Shown here piece after piece: positions 43,046 through 52,276 of a stretch of 64,000 bases of DNA (position 1 is the first letter of the stretch; every line of letters starts with the position of its first letter). Made by a program: the position numbers and the translations under genes. The notes beneath the pieces were generated by a model. It was given only the letters and a program-made list of their open reading frames with translations, ran no database searches and was not told the origin of the DNA. Source of the stretch: Tyzzerella sp. (GTDB lineage: Bacteria > Bacillota > Clostridia > Lachnospirales > Anaerotignaceae); the NCBI GenBank assembly GCA_019415525.1, contig DXZA01000086.1:1-64000 (forward strand), read 5' to 3'.

Positions 43046-43074
43046 TTGACAAATAATATATAATATTATATATA
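43046..43074 (+). promoter_or_regulatory. promoter of the carboxyltransferase gene
   Basis: TTGACA (43046-43051), 17 bp, TATATT (43069-43074). An 18-bp AT-only palindrome, ATATATAATATTATATAT, covers the spacer and -10; it may be chance in this AT-rich DNA. Confidence 0.55.
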
Positions 43075-43143
43075 TTATTTAATTTATATAGATTATTTCA
43101 AAGATTATAATTACTAATATTTATTATAAAAGGAGATGGACTT

Positions 43144-44511
43144 GTGGGAGAAAATCTTGAAAGATTAAATGAGCTTTTTAACCGCAAAAGTATTATTAAA
43201 GTTGGCAGTGGAGAAGAGATAAAAAAACAGCTTCACGAAGATGGTAAACTTACAGCAAGAGAAAGAATATTAAAACTTCTTGATGATAATTCTTTTGTAG
43301 AAAATGGTGCTTTTGTAAAAGGTAGATATAAAGAAAATACTCACTGTGATGGCGTTATAACAGGTTATGGAAATGTTTTTGGTAGACTTGTATTTGTATA
43401 TGCACAAGATAGTACTGTTTTAAATGGTTCTGTTGGTGAAATGCATGCTAAAAAAATATGTGAAATATATGATAAAGCTTTAAAAATGGGTGCTCCTGTT
43501 ATTGGTCTTATAGACTCTTGTGGTGCAAGAAAATCTGAAGGTTTAGAAGCTCTTTCTGTTTATGGTGAAATTTTTAAGGCTATGACAAGTGCTTCTGGTA
43601 TAATTCCTCAAATTATAGCAGTTATGGGTGAATGTGGTGGCAGTACATCAATAATTACTGGACTTTCTGATTTTATATTTATTGTTAGTGATAAATCTAA
43701 AATATATATGGATAATTTAGAAAATTCAAAGACAGATAGTAATATGGTACACTTTATTTCTAAAAATGAAGAAAGTTGTATTTCAGAAATGAGAAAACTT
43801 ATAGATATAATTCCTTCAAATAATATGGAAGATGCTCCTTTCTTTGGTACAGGAGATGATATAAGCAGAGTTGATGAATTTTTAAATACAATAGTTCCTG
43901 AAAATGATGAAGATACTGTTGATATGGAAAAAATTATAAGAACTATTGCAGATAATGGTGAATTCATTGAAGTTCAGAAACATTTTTCAGATGAAATTAA
44001 AGAAGGTTTTATAAGAATAAATGGTTATACAGCCGGAGTTGTTGCAAACAATAGTTATGATATTACATATCATGGTAATGATAAGGCTTTAAAATTTATT
44101 TCTTTTTGTGATGCATTTAATATACCTATAATTACATTTACAGATGCAGCAGGATATAATGAAAAATCTTCACATACAGCTATTATAAAAAGTACAGCAA
44201 AACTTATTGCATTATTTGCCAATGCAACTTGTCCAAAAATAAATATTATAGTAAGAAAAGCTTTTGGAAATCCATATTTACTTATGAATTCAAAACATAT
44301 TGGAGCAGATATTGTTTTTGCTTGGCCAACTGCAAATGTATCTTTTGATAAATCAAATAGTGAAGGTCTTTATTTTGCAGCAGAAAAAGGTTATATAGAT
44401 GATATTATAGAACCGGCATATACAAGAAAATATATTGCAGATGTTTTAGAAATGCTTTCTATGAAAAGAGAAGGTAAGCCTTCAAGAAAACATTCTGCTT
44501 TTACAATTTAA
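43144..44511 (+). CDS. acyl-CoA carboxylase/decarboxylase carboxyltransferase-type protein
   Basis: 455 residues with both crotonase-like halves of the propionyl-/methylmalonyl-CoA carboxyltransferase family (early DGKLTARERILKLLDD and DGVITGYG; late ITFTDAAGY and VRKAFGNPYLLMNSKHIGAD). It is 50-60 residues shorter than usual, and the second glycine-rich site reads F-G-N-P-Y where biotin-dependent enzymes mostly have Y-G-G-A-Y; the first reads GECGGST. No biotin carrier, decarboxylase membrane subunit or biotin carboxylase gene is near. The activity may be altered. GTG start after AAAGGAG. Confidence 0.8.
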   Translation: MGENLERLNELFNRKSIIKVGSGEEIKKQLHEDGKLTARERILKLLDDNSFVENGAFVKGRYKENTHCDGVITGYGNVFGRLVFVYAQDSTVLNGSVGEMHAKKICEIYDKALKMGAPVIGLIDSCGARKSEGLEALSVYGEIFKAMTSASGIIPQIIAVMGECGGSTSIITGLSDFIFIVSDKSKIYMDNLENSKTDSNMVHFISKNEESCISEMRKLIDIIPSNNMEDAPFFGTGDDISRVDEFLNTIVPENDEDTVDMEKIIRTIADNGEFIEVQKHFSDEIKEGFIRINGYTAGVVANNSYDITYHGNDKALKFISFCDAFNIPIITFTDAAGYNEKSSHTAIIKSTAKLIALFANATCPKINIIVRKAFGNPYLLMNSKHIGADIVFAWPTANVSFDKSNSEGLYFAAEKGYIDDIIEPAYTRKYIADVLEMLSMKREGKPSRKHSAFTI

Positions 44512-44520
44512 GATTTTAAA

Positions 44521-44560
44521 AAATAATAAAAGACACCTTTTGGTGTCTTTTTATTATTTT
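44521..44560. terminator. bidirectional terminator
   Basis: Hairpin AAAAGACACC / GGTGTCTTTT between the convergent carboxyltransferase and AI-2E-type genes. Confidence 0.85.
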
Positions 44561-45621
44561 TCTTTATTACAAATTTCAGAAGCCTCAAAGAATGCCTTTA
44601 TTACAACAGCTATAATAGGCCCTATAATCATTCCCAATACACCAACAATCTTTAATCCTATATACATTGATATAAGTGCTATAAGAGGGTGTATACCTAT
44701 TTGTGTTCCAAGTATTTTAGGCTGCATTATCTGTCGCATAAGATTTATTATTAGATAAATTATAGTATATCCAACTGCTAGATAATATTCGCCTGAAAGT
44801 ACTGATATAGCTATGGCAGGCCATAATATAAATCCGCTTCCAAAGAAAGGAAGTGCATCTATTATACTTGTTACCACACTTAGAAGAAGTCCATAAGGCG
44901 ATTTTATAATTAAAAATCCTATTGTACATATTACAAATGTATAACACATAAGTATAAGCTGTGTTTTGAAATATCCACCTAAAGAATTTAATAAATTTTG
45001 TTTTACTATAATCCAATGATTATTTTCTGATAAAGGTATATGTTTTTTAAAAAACTTCTTAATTTCATATTTATCTTTTGAAAAGAAATATGATGAAATA
45101 AGAGCCATTATAACAATCATTAAAAATCCTGGTATTGCTTTTACGGCATTAAAACTTCCACTACTTCCTGTTTGTATTATTGGTGTAATTATATTTGAAA
45201 AATTTATTGGAGATTTATTAAAATCAAATATATTACCAAAAGGAAGATTATTAAAAATTTCTTCAACTTTATTTCCTAAATCAATAATTATAATTTTTAG
45301 ATTATCTATGTATGAAGGTAATCTATTTATAAATAATTCAGCTTCTGTAAAAAGTTTTGAAAAAACAAGAGCAACAGCAGATGACAAAAATCCTATAATT
45401 AAAACTATTGTAATAAGTGTACCCAACCAGCGTTTTATATTAAATTTATTTTCCAAAAAATCTACAATAGGATTATATATAAGACTTATAATCCAACCTA
45501 TTACAAAAGGAGCTATATATTTAAATAGATAATTAAAAAATACATAGGAAAACAGTATAACAAAAAGTATTATTGATATATTTATAATCATTTTTTTGTT
45601 TTTATTTAAAAATTCTGACAT
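44554..45621 (-). CDS. AI-2E family transporter (YtvI-like membrane protein)
   Basis: 355 residues with about seven to eight membrane helices of the AI-2E transporter/UPF0118 family; the segment PFGNIFDFN and the C-terminal LLSVVTSIIDALPFFGSG and PLIALISMYIGLKIVGVLG are typical. YtvI, the sporulation-associated member, is the nearest likely relative. The ATG at 45621 is preferred: the other ATG (45627) lies only 2 bases after AAAGGAG. Transport substrate unknown. Confidence 0.85.
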   Translation of the reverse strand: MSEFLNKNKKMIINISIILFVILFSYVFFNYLFKYIAPFVIGWIISLIYNPIVDFLENKFNIKRWLGTLITIVLIIGFLSSAVALVFSKLFTEAELFINRLPSYIDNLKIIIIDLGNKVEEIFNNLPFGNIFDFNKSPINFSNIITPIIQTGSSGSFNAVKAIPGFLMIVIMALISSYFFSKDKYEIKKFFKKHIPLSENNHWIIVKQNLLNSLGGYFKTQLILMCYTFVICTIGFLIIKSPYGLLLSVVTSIIDALPFFGSGFILWPAIAISVLSGEYYLAVGYTIIYLIINLMRQIMQPKILGTQIGIHPLIALISMYIGLKIVGVLGMIIGPIIAVVIKAFFEASEICNKEK

Positions 45622-45818
45622 AAGCATTTCTCCTTTATTGTGGTTGTCATAAATTTCTAATTATATTATAACTGTTTTATAAAATTATACGATTAAAAAT
45701 AGACTTAGTTTTAATATATTTTAGCATAAAAATATGTTGTTACTTTTTATATTTTATAGTAGAATTAAAATAGTATACAGTATTTAAAAAATTATTTTTT
45801 TGATTTTTGGAGGCTGTT

Positions 45819-46712
45819 TTGAAAGAGATAAAATTAAAAGCTAGGGCAAAAATTAATATTACACTTGATGTTATAAAAAGACGTGAGGACGGATATCATG
45901 ACTTAAAAATGATAATGCAAAGTCTTAATCTTTATGATGGTGTATTTATTAAAAAAACTGAAAAAAATAATATAAAATTAAAAAGTAATATTGATTGGCT
46001 TCCTTCTGATGAAAGAAATATAGCATTTAAAGCTGCAAAAATTATGAAGGAAAAATTCAATATAAATCAAGGTATATTTATAGAGCTTGATAAAAAAATA
46101 CCAGTTGCAGCCGGACTTGCTGGTGGAAGTACAGATTGTGCTGCTGTTTTGATAGGTATAAACAGACTTTTTGAATTAGGCCTTACAAAAAAAGAACTTA
46201 TGGAAATAGGTGTAACTCTTGGTGCTGATGTACCTTATTGTATAATGCGAGGAACAGCTTTAGCAGAAGGAATAGGTGATGTTTTAACAAAATTACCACC
46301 TTGCCCAGAAATGTATGTTATTCTTCTTAAACCTTCAGTAAGTGTTTCTACTGCACAAGTATATAAAAATCTAAATTTAGATGAGATTAAAGAAAGACCT
46401 AATACTGAAGCTGTTATAAAGGCTATAGAAAATAACGATAAAGAAGGTGTTTCAAAAGGACTTTCAAATGTTCTTGAAAATGTTACACTTAATATGTATC
46501 CTGAACTTAATGATTATAAAATAAGACTTTTGAAAAAAGGTGCTTCTGCTTCTTTAATGAGTGGTAGTGGACCAACTGTATTTGGTCTTTTTTATGATAA
46601 AGAAACTGCCCAAAAGGCATATAATGAATTTAAGTTTGAAGGCGATATAAAACATGTCATTTTGACTAAGATATATAATACAAGTAAAAGGAGTGGACAT
46701 AAAAGATGGTAG
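45819..46712 (+). CDS. ispE: 4-diphosphocytidyl-2-C-methyl-D-erythritol kinase
   Basis: 297 residues. GHMP kinase of the non-mevalonate isoprenoid pathway; ATP motif PVAAGLAGGSTDCAAV, N-terminal RAKINITLDVIKRREDGYHDL and C-terminal LMSGSGPTVFGLF. TTG start at 45819, 5 bases after GGAGG; the longer frame upstream would contain that site. The last 7 bases overlap the GntR gene. Confidence 0.94.
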   Translation: MKEIKLKARAKINITLDVIKRREDGYHDLKMIMQSLNLYDGVFIKKTEKNNIKLKSNIDWLPSDERNIAFKAAKIMKEKFNINQGIFIELDKKIPVAAGLAGGSTDCAAVLIGINRLFELGLTKKELMEIGVTLGADVPYCIMRGTALAEGIGDVLTKLPPCPEMYVILLKPSVSVSTAQVYKNLNLDEIKERPNTEAVIKAIENNDKEGVSKGLSNVLENVTLNMYPELNDYKIRLLKKGASASLMSGSGPTVFGLFYDKETAQKAYNEFKFEGDIKHVILTKIYNTSKRSGHKRW

Positions 46713-47383
46713 ATTACAAATTTAATATAAATACAAATGAATATCTTCCATTAAGAGATGTTGTTTTTAACACCTTAAGAGATGCTATACTTACAGGAAA
46801 GTTACAGCCGGGAGAAAGACTTATGGAAAATCAGCTTGCAGAGAAACTTGGTGTAAGTCGTACTCCTATAAGAGAAGCTTTAAGAATGCTTGAGCTTGAA
46901 AATCTTGTTGAACTTGTTCCAAGAAAAGGAGCACAAGTTCTTGATATGAGTGAAAAAGATATAATAGATGTTCTTGAATTAAGAGGGGTTTTGGAAGCAT
47001 TAGGTGTTAAACTTGCTTGTAAAAATATGTCTGATGATGAAATAGTAAGACTTAAAAAAGCACATGCTGAAATGATGCAGACTTTTGAAAGTGGAGATGT
47101 TGAAAAAATGGCAGATGCTGATGAAAATTTCCACGATATTATTTTTAATGCAACAGGAAATGATAAGCTTATACAAATTATAAATAATTTAAGAATACAG
47201 CTTTACAGATATAGACTTGCACATCTTAAATCAGCAAGTCAGAAAGTTGTGATTGAAGAACAGCATAAGAAAATAATAAGTGCTATTGAAAATAGAGTGC
47301 CTTCTGAAGGTTCAAAGGTAGCTTATGAACATGTTAAATATCATACAGAATATATATTAAGTTCTCTTAATAAAGATTATTAA
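46706..47383 (+). CDS. GntR/FadR-type (FCD) transcription regulator
   Basis: 225 residues. Winged-helix domain (about 10-75; LRDAILTGKLQPGERLMENQLAEKLGVSRTPIREALRMLE) and an FCD ligand domain (about 90-215) with metal-binding-type residues in ENFHDIIFNATGN and later His. Ligand and targets are not known. Translationally coupled to ispE (7-base overlap). Confidence 0.92.
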   Translation: MVDYKFNINTNEYLPLRDVVFNTLRDAILTGKLQPGERLMENQLAEKLGVSRTPIREALRMLELENLVELVPRKGAQVLDMSEKDIIDVLELRGVLEALGVKLACKNMSDDEIVRLKKAHAEMMQTFESGDVEKMADADENFHDIIFNATGNDKLIQIINNLRIQLYRYRLAHLKSASQKVVIEEQHKKIISAIENRVPSEGSKVAYEHVKYHTEYILSSLNKDY

Positions 47384-47387
47384 AATA

Positions 47388-47418
47388 AAAAAGCATATCC
47401 TTTAGGATATGCTTTTTG
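47388..47418 (+). terminator. terminator of ispE-gntR
   Basis: Hairpin AAAGCATATCCT / AGGATATGCTTT plus T run. Confidence 0.85.
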
Positions 47419-47442
47419 TTTTAATATTAGTGTAGTAATTAA

Positions 47443-47898
47443 TTATTTTTTATTTTGACCTTTTGCTGCAAGAGAAAGTTTTTCACGAATAGTTTTCTTT
47501 TTCTTGTCTGCAAGATTAACTCCTTTAACACCTACAATATATAATCCTGCAATTTCAACTTTAACATTCTTCTTTACAGGAAGTATATCATATACAGGTT
47601 TATCGCACATAAGAGTAGCTATTTGTGGACCCACTTTAGCTTTAATTATAGCCATTTTTCTTATTTTAGAAGATTTAGGAAGTTTTTCGTATATATTTTT
47701 AGGTAAATTATGTTCTGTTGGTCTTTCATATTTTTTATCAATAACAAAGATTTGAACCGTCATTTTATTTGCTTCAATAAAATCTTGTGATTCAATTACT
47801 TTTTTATAATTCTTCCTGCTGAAATAATAAAGCCCTGCCATTATCAATGCGATGATAACAACGATGATGATAAAATAGTCACTAAATTGTAACTGCAC
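47443..47898 (-). CDS. hypothetical single-pass membrane protein
   Basis: 151 residues. One N-terminal helix (about 7-27) then a conserved-looking soluble domain with repeated Lys and the segments PKNIYEKLPKSSKIRKMAIIK and VKVEIAGLYIVG. The C-terminus is very basic (KKKKTIREKLSLAAKGQNKK). Function unknown. GGAGG lies 8 bases before the ATG. It looks like a lineage-specific core protein of Clostridia. Confidence 0.7.
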   Translation of the reverse strand: MQLQFSDYFIIIVVIIALIMAGLYYFSRKNYKKVIESQDFIEANKMTVQIFVIDKKYERPTEHNLPKNIYEKLPKSSKIRKMAIIKAKVGPQIATLMCDKPVYDILPVKKNVKVEIAGLYIVGVKGVNLADKKKKTIREKLSLAAKGQNKK

Positions 47899-48050
47899 TT
47901 TTGAGTTCCTCCTTTGTTTTAATGAAACAGTGGGCTATTCCATTATGTATATTCGATATATATTTTAACATTTATTTAAGATTTAGTAAATAAATTTATA
48001 TACATTAATTTCTTCAAGTGATGTATTATACTTAATAAGAGGTGATGATA

Positions 48051-49520
48051 TTGAATAGTATTTTAAAAGTAGTAATAGTTATTGCTATACTTACTATAAT
48101 GATAAACGTTATGCTTGCTGTATTTGTTGTTTTTTCTGAAAGAAGAAAACCTTCTAGTACTTGGGCTTGGCTTTTGGTATTATGCTTTATACCTGTTTTT
48201 GGCTTTATAATATATATGGTTTTTGGTAGGGATAGCAAAAGAGAAAAACTTTTTGCTGATAAGGACAAGTTTGATACAGATTTATATTTTGATTATTTAT
48301 TGAAAAATGAAAGTGCTATGAAAAAAGTAAAGTGGCAAAAAGCAGCCATTGAAAATAAACAAGACATAACAAAATTTAAGTACTTAAATGATTTTTTATA
48401 TCTTAATGTAAATACAGGAAATTGGCTTACAGATAATAATAGAGTAAAAAGATTTGTTGATGGTAATGAAAAATTTGAAACTCTTATAAACGATATTAAA
48501 AGAGCTAAAGAGTTTATTCATATAGAATATTATATAATGCGTAATGATAATCTTGGTAAAAGACTTGTAAAAGAGTTAGCCCAAAAAGCTAAAGAGGGTG
48601 TTGAAGTACGTATACTTTATGATGGCATGGGGTGTATGGAATTGCCTTCAAATTTTTTTGATGAATTAAGAGAAGCGGGTGGTTATGCTGTTGCTTTTTT
48701 ACCAAGGCTTATGATAAGAATTAATTATAGAAATCATAGAAAGATATGTGTTATAGACGGTAAAATAGGATATATAGGTGGATTTAATATAGGTGACGAA
48801 TATCTTGGGATTGTAAAAAGATATGGAAAATGGAGAGATACACACTTAAAGATAGAGGGAGATGCTGTTGACCATTTACAAATGCGATTTATAATGGATT
48901 GGAATTTCACAGCAAAGGATTATAAAGTTTCTATTGATGAAAAGTATTTTCCTAAAAAAATAGATTTTCAAGGTGTTAAAATGCAGATTGTTTCAAGTGG
49001 TCCGGACACACAATGGAAAAATATAAGAAATGCATATTTTAAAATGATAAATGAAGCAGAAGACCATATTTATATTACAACACCATATTTTGTACCTGAT
49101 GATAGTATATTTACAGCATTGAAAGTAGCGGCCCTTTCGGGTATAGATGTTAGAGTGATTTTTCCAGGAAATCCAGACCATTTATTTGTATATTGGGCAA
49201 GTATGTCATATTTAGGAGCTCTTTTAGAAGCAGGTGTTAAATGTTATCAATATGAAAAAGGATTTATACATTCTAAATATATGTCTATTGATGGTATAGT
49301 TTCTACTGTTGGAACTGCTAATATGGATATACGAAGTTTTGCTGTAAATTTCGAAACAAATGCGTTTATATTTGATGAAGAGATTACAAAGACTCTTGAG
49401 TTGGATTTTGAAAAAGATTTGGATAGTTGCCTTGAAATTACAATGAATTGGTATAATAACCGAAAATGGTGGTTTAGACTTAAGGAATCTGTTGCAAGAC
49501 TTATATCACCAATACTTTAA
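48051..49520 (+). CDS. cls: cardiolipin synthase (phospholipase D type)
   Basis: 489 residues. Two N-terminal membrane helices and two HKD motifs, NHRKICVIDGKIGYIGGFNIGD and IHSKYMSIDGIVSTVGTANMD, of the phospholipase D superfamily. It joins two phosphatidylglycerols to make cardiolipin. Start TTG 48051, 6 bases after GAGGTG; an upstream GTG-ATG lies within that site. Confidence 0.92.
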   Translation: MNSILKVVIVIAILTIMINVMLAVFVVFSERRKPSSTWAWLLVLCFIPVFGFIIYMVFGRDSKREKLFADKDKFDTDLYFDYLLKNESAMKKVKWQKAAIENKQDITKFKYLNDFLYLNVNTGNWLTDNNRVKRFVDGNEKFETLINDIKRAKEFIHIEYYIMRNDNLGKRLVKELAQKAKEGVEVRILYDGMGCMELPSNFFDELREAGGYAVAFLPRLMIRINYRNHRKICVIDGKIGYIGGFNIGDEYLGIVKRYGKWRDTHLKIEGDAVDHLQMRFIMDWNFTAKDYKVSIDEKYFPKKIDFQGVKMQIVSSGPDTQWKNIRNAYFKMINEAEDHIYITTPYFVPDDSIFTALKVAALSGIDVRVIFPGNPDHLFVYWASMSYLGALLEAGVKCYQYEKGFIHSKYMSIDGIVSTVGTANMDIRSFAVNFETNAFIFDEEITKTLELDFEKDLDSCLEITMNWYNNRKWWFRLKESVARLISPIL

Positions 49521-49536
49521 TATGGAGGAAAAATTT

Positions 49537-50292
49537 ATGGAAAAAGTTTTTGATATTGATTATACAATAGGATATTTTGAAGTTGATAATGACCTTTTAC
49601 TTACACCTTCAGGATTAGCAGTATATCTTCAAGATACAGCCATACTTAATTCTGATTCAATAGGATATACTATGGAATACTTTAATGAAGAAAAAAAGGG
49701 ATGGGTTATAATAAATTGGCATATTGATATTTCTAGAATGCCAAAAAAAGGCGAAACAATAAAGATTTGTACTTGGTGTGATGAGTGTAAAAAAATGTTT
49801 GCTGAAAGAAGTTTTATTGTTTATGACAGTAATGAAATACCTATTGTAAGAGCTATAAGTAAATGGGTTTATATGGACCTTGAAAAAAGAAGACCTGTAA
49901 AAATTAGTGAAGATATGGCAAAGAAATATAATTCTTTAAATATTAAAGCAATAGAAAATGAGGATTATAAAATTCAGGATATTTCAGATTATGATTTTAT
50001 ATCTGAAAAAGTTTTTAATGTTAGAAGAAGAGATACAGATACAAATGGCCATACAAATAATACAAAATATATAGAATGGGCCGTTGATAATGTACCAGAT
50101 GATATATATTATAATAAAAATATTTGTGATATAAGAGTTGTGTATAGAAAAGAGTCCTATAAAAATTCAAGTATAAAAAGTAAATGCTATATAAAGGAAT
50201 TTGAAAATGATAAAAAATGTGTAACATCTATTTTTTATGATGCTGAAGATGAAAAAACTATATTTGCAGAGGTTTCCACAGCGTGGTTATAA
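49537..50292 (+). CDS. acyl-ACP thioesterase
   Basis: 252 residues, two hotdog domains of the FatA/FatB bacterial family (WVIINWHIDISRMPKKGETI, then RRRDTDTNGHTNNTKYIEW with the catalytic-type Asp/His pattern). It releases fatty acids from acyl-ACP. Start ATG 49537 after GGAGG. The longer frame upstream would overlap the end of cls and is not used. Confidence 0.9.
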   Translation: MEKVFDIDYTIGYFEVDNDLLLTPSGLAVYLQDTAILNSDSIGYTMEYFNEEKKGWVIINWHIDISRMPKKGETIKICTWCDECKKMFAERSFIVYDSNEIPIVRAISKWVYMDLEKRRPVKISEDMAKKYNSLNIKAIENEDYKIQDISDYDFISEKVFNVRRRDTDTNGHTNNTKYIEWAVDNVPDDIYYNKNICDIRVVYRKESYKNSSIKSKCYIKEFENDKKCVTSIFYDAEDEKTIFAEVSTAWL

Positions 50293-50396
50293 TATATAAT
50301 AGTATTTTAAATATTATTTACAATTATTGTGAAATATGATTTAATACAATAAAAATAGTAATTTTTATATTTGTGTTTTATTATAGGAGGCTTAAA

Positions 50397-51473
50397 ATGG
50401 CTGATTTAAACAATAGAAATACAGGTAATAGAAAAAGGAGAAATGTATCATATTTAAAAGATGTAAGCAAAAATCCTTATAAGCCTGTTGATAGAGAACA
50501 ACAAAAGAAAAAACGAAAACAGAAAAATGTTAGACTTCAAAAAAGACAAAGTATTCTTGTTATAAGCGGTATAATTTTAATTATTATTATTGCACTTATA
50601 AGTATATTTAGTAAGAATGGATATAATGTAACAGTTGGTGAACAAAGTATAGGTGTAATAAAAAAGACTAATATAGAAGCTGATGACATAAAAAATACTG
50701 TTGTTGCAGGACTTGAACAGCAAACAGGTTCTAAAATACAACTTAATGAAGAAATTGGTTTAAAACCTGTACGTGCTTCTGAAAAAGATATGGTTACAAC
50801 AGATTATATAATATCTCAAGTTAAAAAAACGGTAACATATAAAGTAGAAGCAGCAGTTATAACTGTTGATGGCACAGAAGCGGCAATACTTTCTAATACT
50901 ACAGAAGCACAAAATCTTCTTGATGAAATTAAAAATGAATATGTACCAGAAGATAAAAAAGATAAAATGGAAGTTGGATTTGTTGAAGATGTACAGATTG
51001 TATCTAAATATGTTGATTCTAAAGAAATTATAAGTGCAGATGTAGCAAGAGAAAAATTCCAACAAACAACAAAAGTTCCTAAAACATATACTGTACAAGC
51101 AGGAGATTCTGTTTCTAAAATAGCATCAACAGCCAGTATGACACTTGATGAGCTTTATGCACAAAATCCAGGACTTACAAATGTTATACGACAAGGTGAT
51201 GTTTTAAATATACTTGTTGATAAACCATTTATTTCAGTAAAAACTACTGAAACAAATGTATTTACGGAAATTGCAAAAAAAGAGGTTAAGTATCAAACAA
51301 ATAGTTCAAAGCCTTCATCATATCAAAAGGTTATACAACAAGGAAGTGATGGACAGAAAGAAATTACTGTTCAGACAATACGTATAAATGGCTTTGAAGA
51401 AGAACAGGTTGTTGTTTCTGAAATAATAACACAAGAACCTGTTGATGAAATAATTGAAGTAGGTGGAAATTAA
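50397..51473 (+). CDS. membrane-anchored LysM and G5 domain protein, no catalytic domain
   Basis: 358 residues. A basic cytoplasmic N-terminus and one membrane helix (about 50-70) are followed by a LysM repeat (about 227-275; YTVQAGDSVSKIASTASMTLDELYAQNPGL) and a C-terminal G5 domain (about 280-355, ending TQEPVDEIIEVG). Related clostridial proteins go on into an M23 peptidase domain; this one stops immediately after G5 with a terminator 3 bases later. It should bind peptidoglycan without cutting it. ATG 50397, after AGGAGG. Confidence 0.85.
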   Translation: MADLNNRNTGNRKRRNVSYLKDVSKNPYKPVDREQQKKKRKQKNVRLQKRQSILVISGIILIIIIALISIFSKNGYNVTVGEQSIGVIKKTNIEADDIKNTVVAGLEQQTGSKIQLNEEIGLKPVRASEKDMVTTDYIISQVKKTVTYKVEAAVITVDGTEAAILSNTTEAQNLLDEIKNEYVPEDKKDKMEVGFVEDVQIVSKYVDSKEIISADVAREKFQQTTKVPKTYTVQAGDSVSKIASTASMTLDELYAQNPGLTNVIRQGDVLNILVDKPFISVKTTETNVFTEIAKKEVKYQTNSSKPSSYQKVIQQGSDGQKEITVQTIRINGFEEEQVVVSEIITQEPVDEIIEVGGN

Positions 51474-51477
51474 AAAT

Positions 51478-51514
51478 AAAAAGCAGAAATATATAATTAT
51501 TTCTGCTTTTTATT
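51478..51514 (+). terminator. terminator
   Basis: Hairpin AAAAGCAGAAAT / ATTTCTGCTTTT plus T run after the LysM-G5 gene. Confidence 0.8.
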
Positions 51515-51528
51515 ATATTTCTAAATTC

Positions 51529-51557
51529 TTGACAACTTATGTTTTGTATAATATCAT
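51529..51557 (+). promoter_or_regulatory. promoter of tRNA-Leu
   Basis: TTGACA (51529-51534), 17 bp, TATCAT (51552-51557). tRNA start 25 bases later. Confidence 0.6.
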
Positions 51558-51581
51558 GATAAACAGCTCAAAATTTAATAA

Positions 51582-51665
51582 GCGGATATGGCGAAATTGG
51601 CAGACGCGCAAGATTCAGATTCTTGTACCTTTATGGTTGTGCAGGTTCAAGTCCTGTTATCCGCA
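51582..51665 (+). tRNA. tRNA-Leu (CAG)
   Basis: Class II tRNA with a long variable arm. Acceptor arms GCGGATA and TATCCGC pair, the anticodon is CAG and the T loop is TTCAAGT. No encoded CCA. A single tRNA transcription unit. Confidence 0.93.
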
Positions 51666-51783
51666 TTTTTAATAAAACTGTAATATATATTACAGTTTTT
51701 TATTTTTTATAAATAGTATATAATTAATATTGTAATGTTTTTCATATATAAATATTTATTATATTTTTAAGGAGGAAAAGACT

Positions 51784-52236
51784 ATGGGATTTATGGATAA
51801 GATTGGTGGAAATATAGTAAATGGTGTTTTAGGAAATTTAAGTGAAGTATCTGTTGATGAACTTAATAAAGAATATAGTGGATATATTATGTCTGATGAA
51901 ACAATACAGACAGGTTTTAAAATGGTAAGAGATGTAATGATATTAACAGATAAAAGAATTGTTGAGTTTGACAAACAAGGTGCTACTGGTCAAAAAATGA
52001 GTGTGGATTCTATAAACTTAGACTCTATTATACATGTTACTGCTGAAACATCAGGTTTTGGTGCTGATGATAGTGAAATAACTATTACATATATAACTTC
52101 ACCTTATTTTAAAGTTTCTGGTGGAGCAGCTGTTTCTGAAAAGAAGTTTGAATTTCCTAAGAATTTTGATATAAAACCTCTTTATAAAACTTTACAAGAA
52201 ATAGCATATAAAAACCATGAAAGAATAAATGGATAA
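51784..52236 (+). CDS. bacterial PH-domain protein
   Basis: 150 residues, one bacterial PH domain (bPH_1, PF08000 type) spanning nearly the whole protein: EYSGYIMSDETIQTGFKMVRDVMILTDKRIVEFDKQGATGQKMSV. Function of the group is unknown. AGGAGG precedes the ATG. The YwqG-like gene begins about 40 bases later. Confidence 0.85.
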   Translation: MGFMDKIGGNIVNGVLGNLSEVSVDELNKEYSGYIMSDETIQTGFKMVRDVMILTDKRIVEFDKQGATGQKMSVDSINLDSIIHVTAETSGFGADDSEITITYITSPYFKVSGGAAVSEKKFEFPKNFDIKPLYKTLQEIAYKNHERING

Positions 52237-52276
52237 ATCACATTATATCATACTATAAGGAAGGCTGTGAGTTATA

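Noticed and set aside
43052..43074. 18-bp AT-only palindrome as an operator
   Set aside because: Expected by chance in a very AT-rich spacer; kept only as a note on the promoter.
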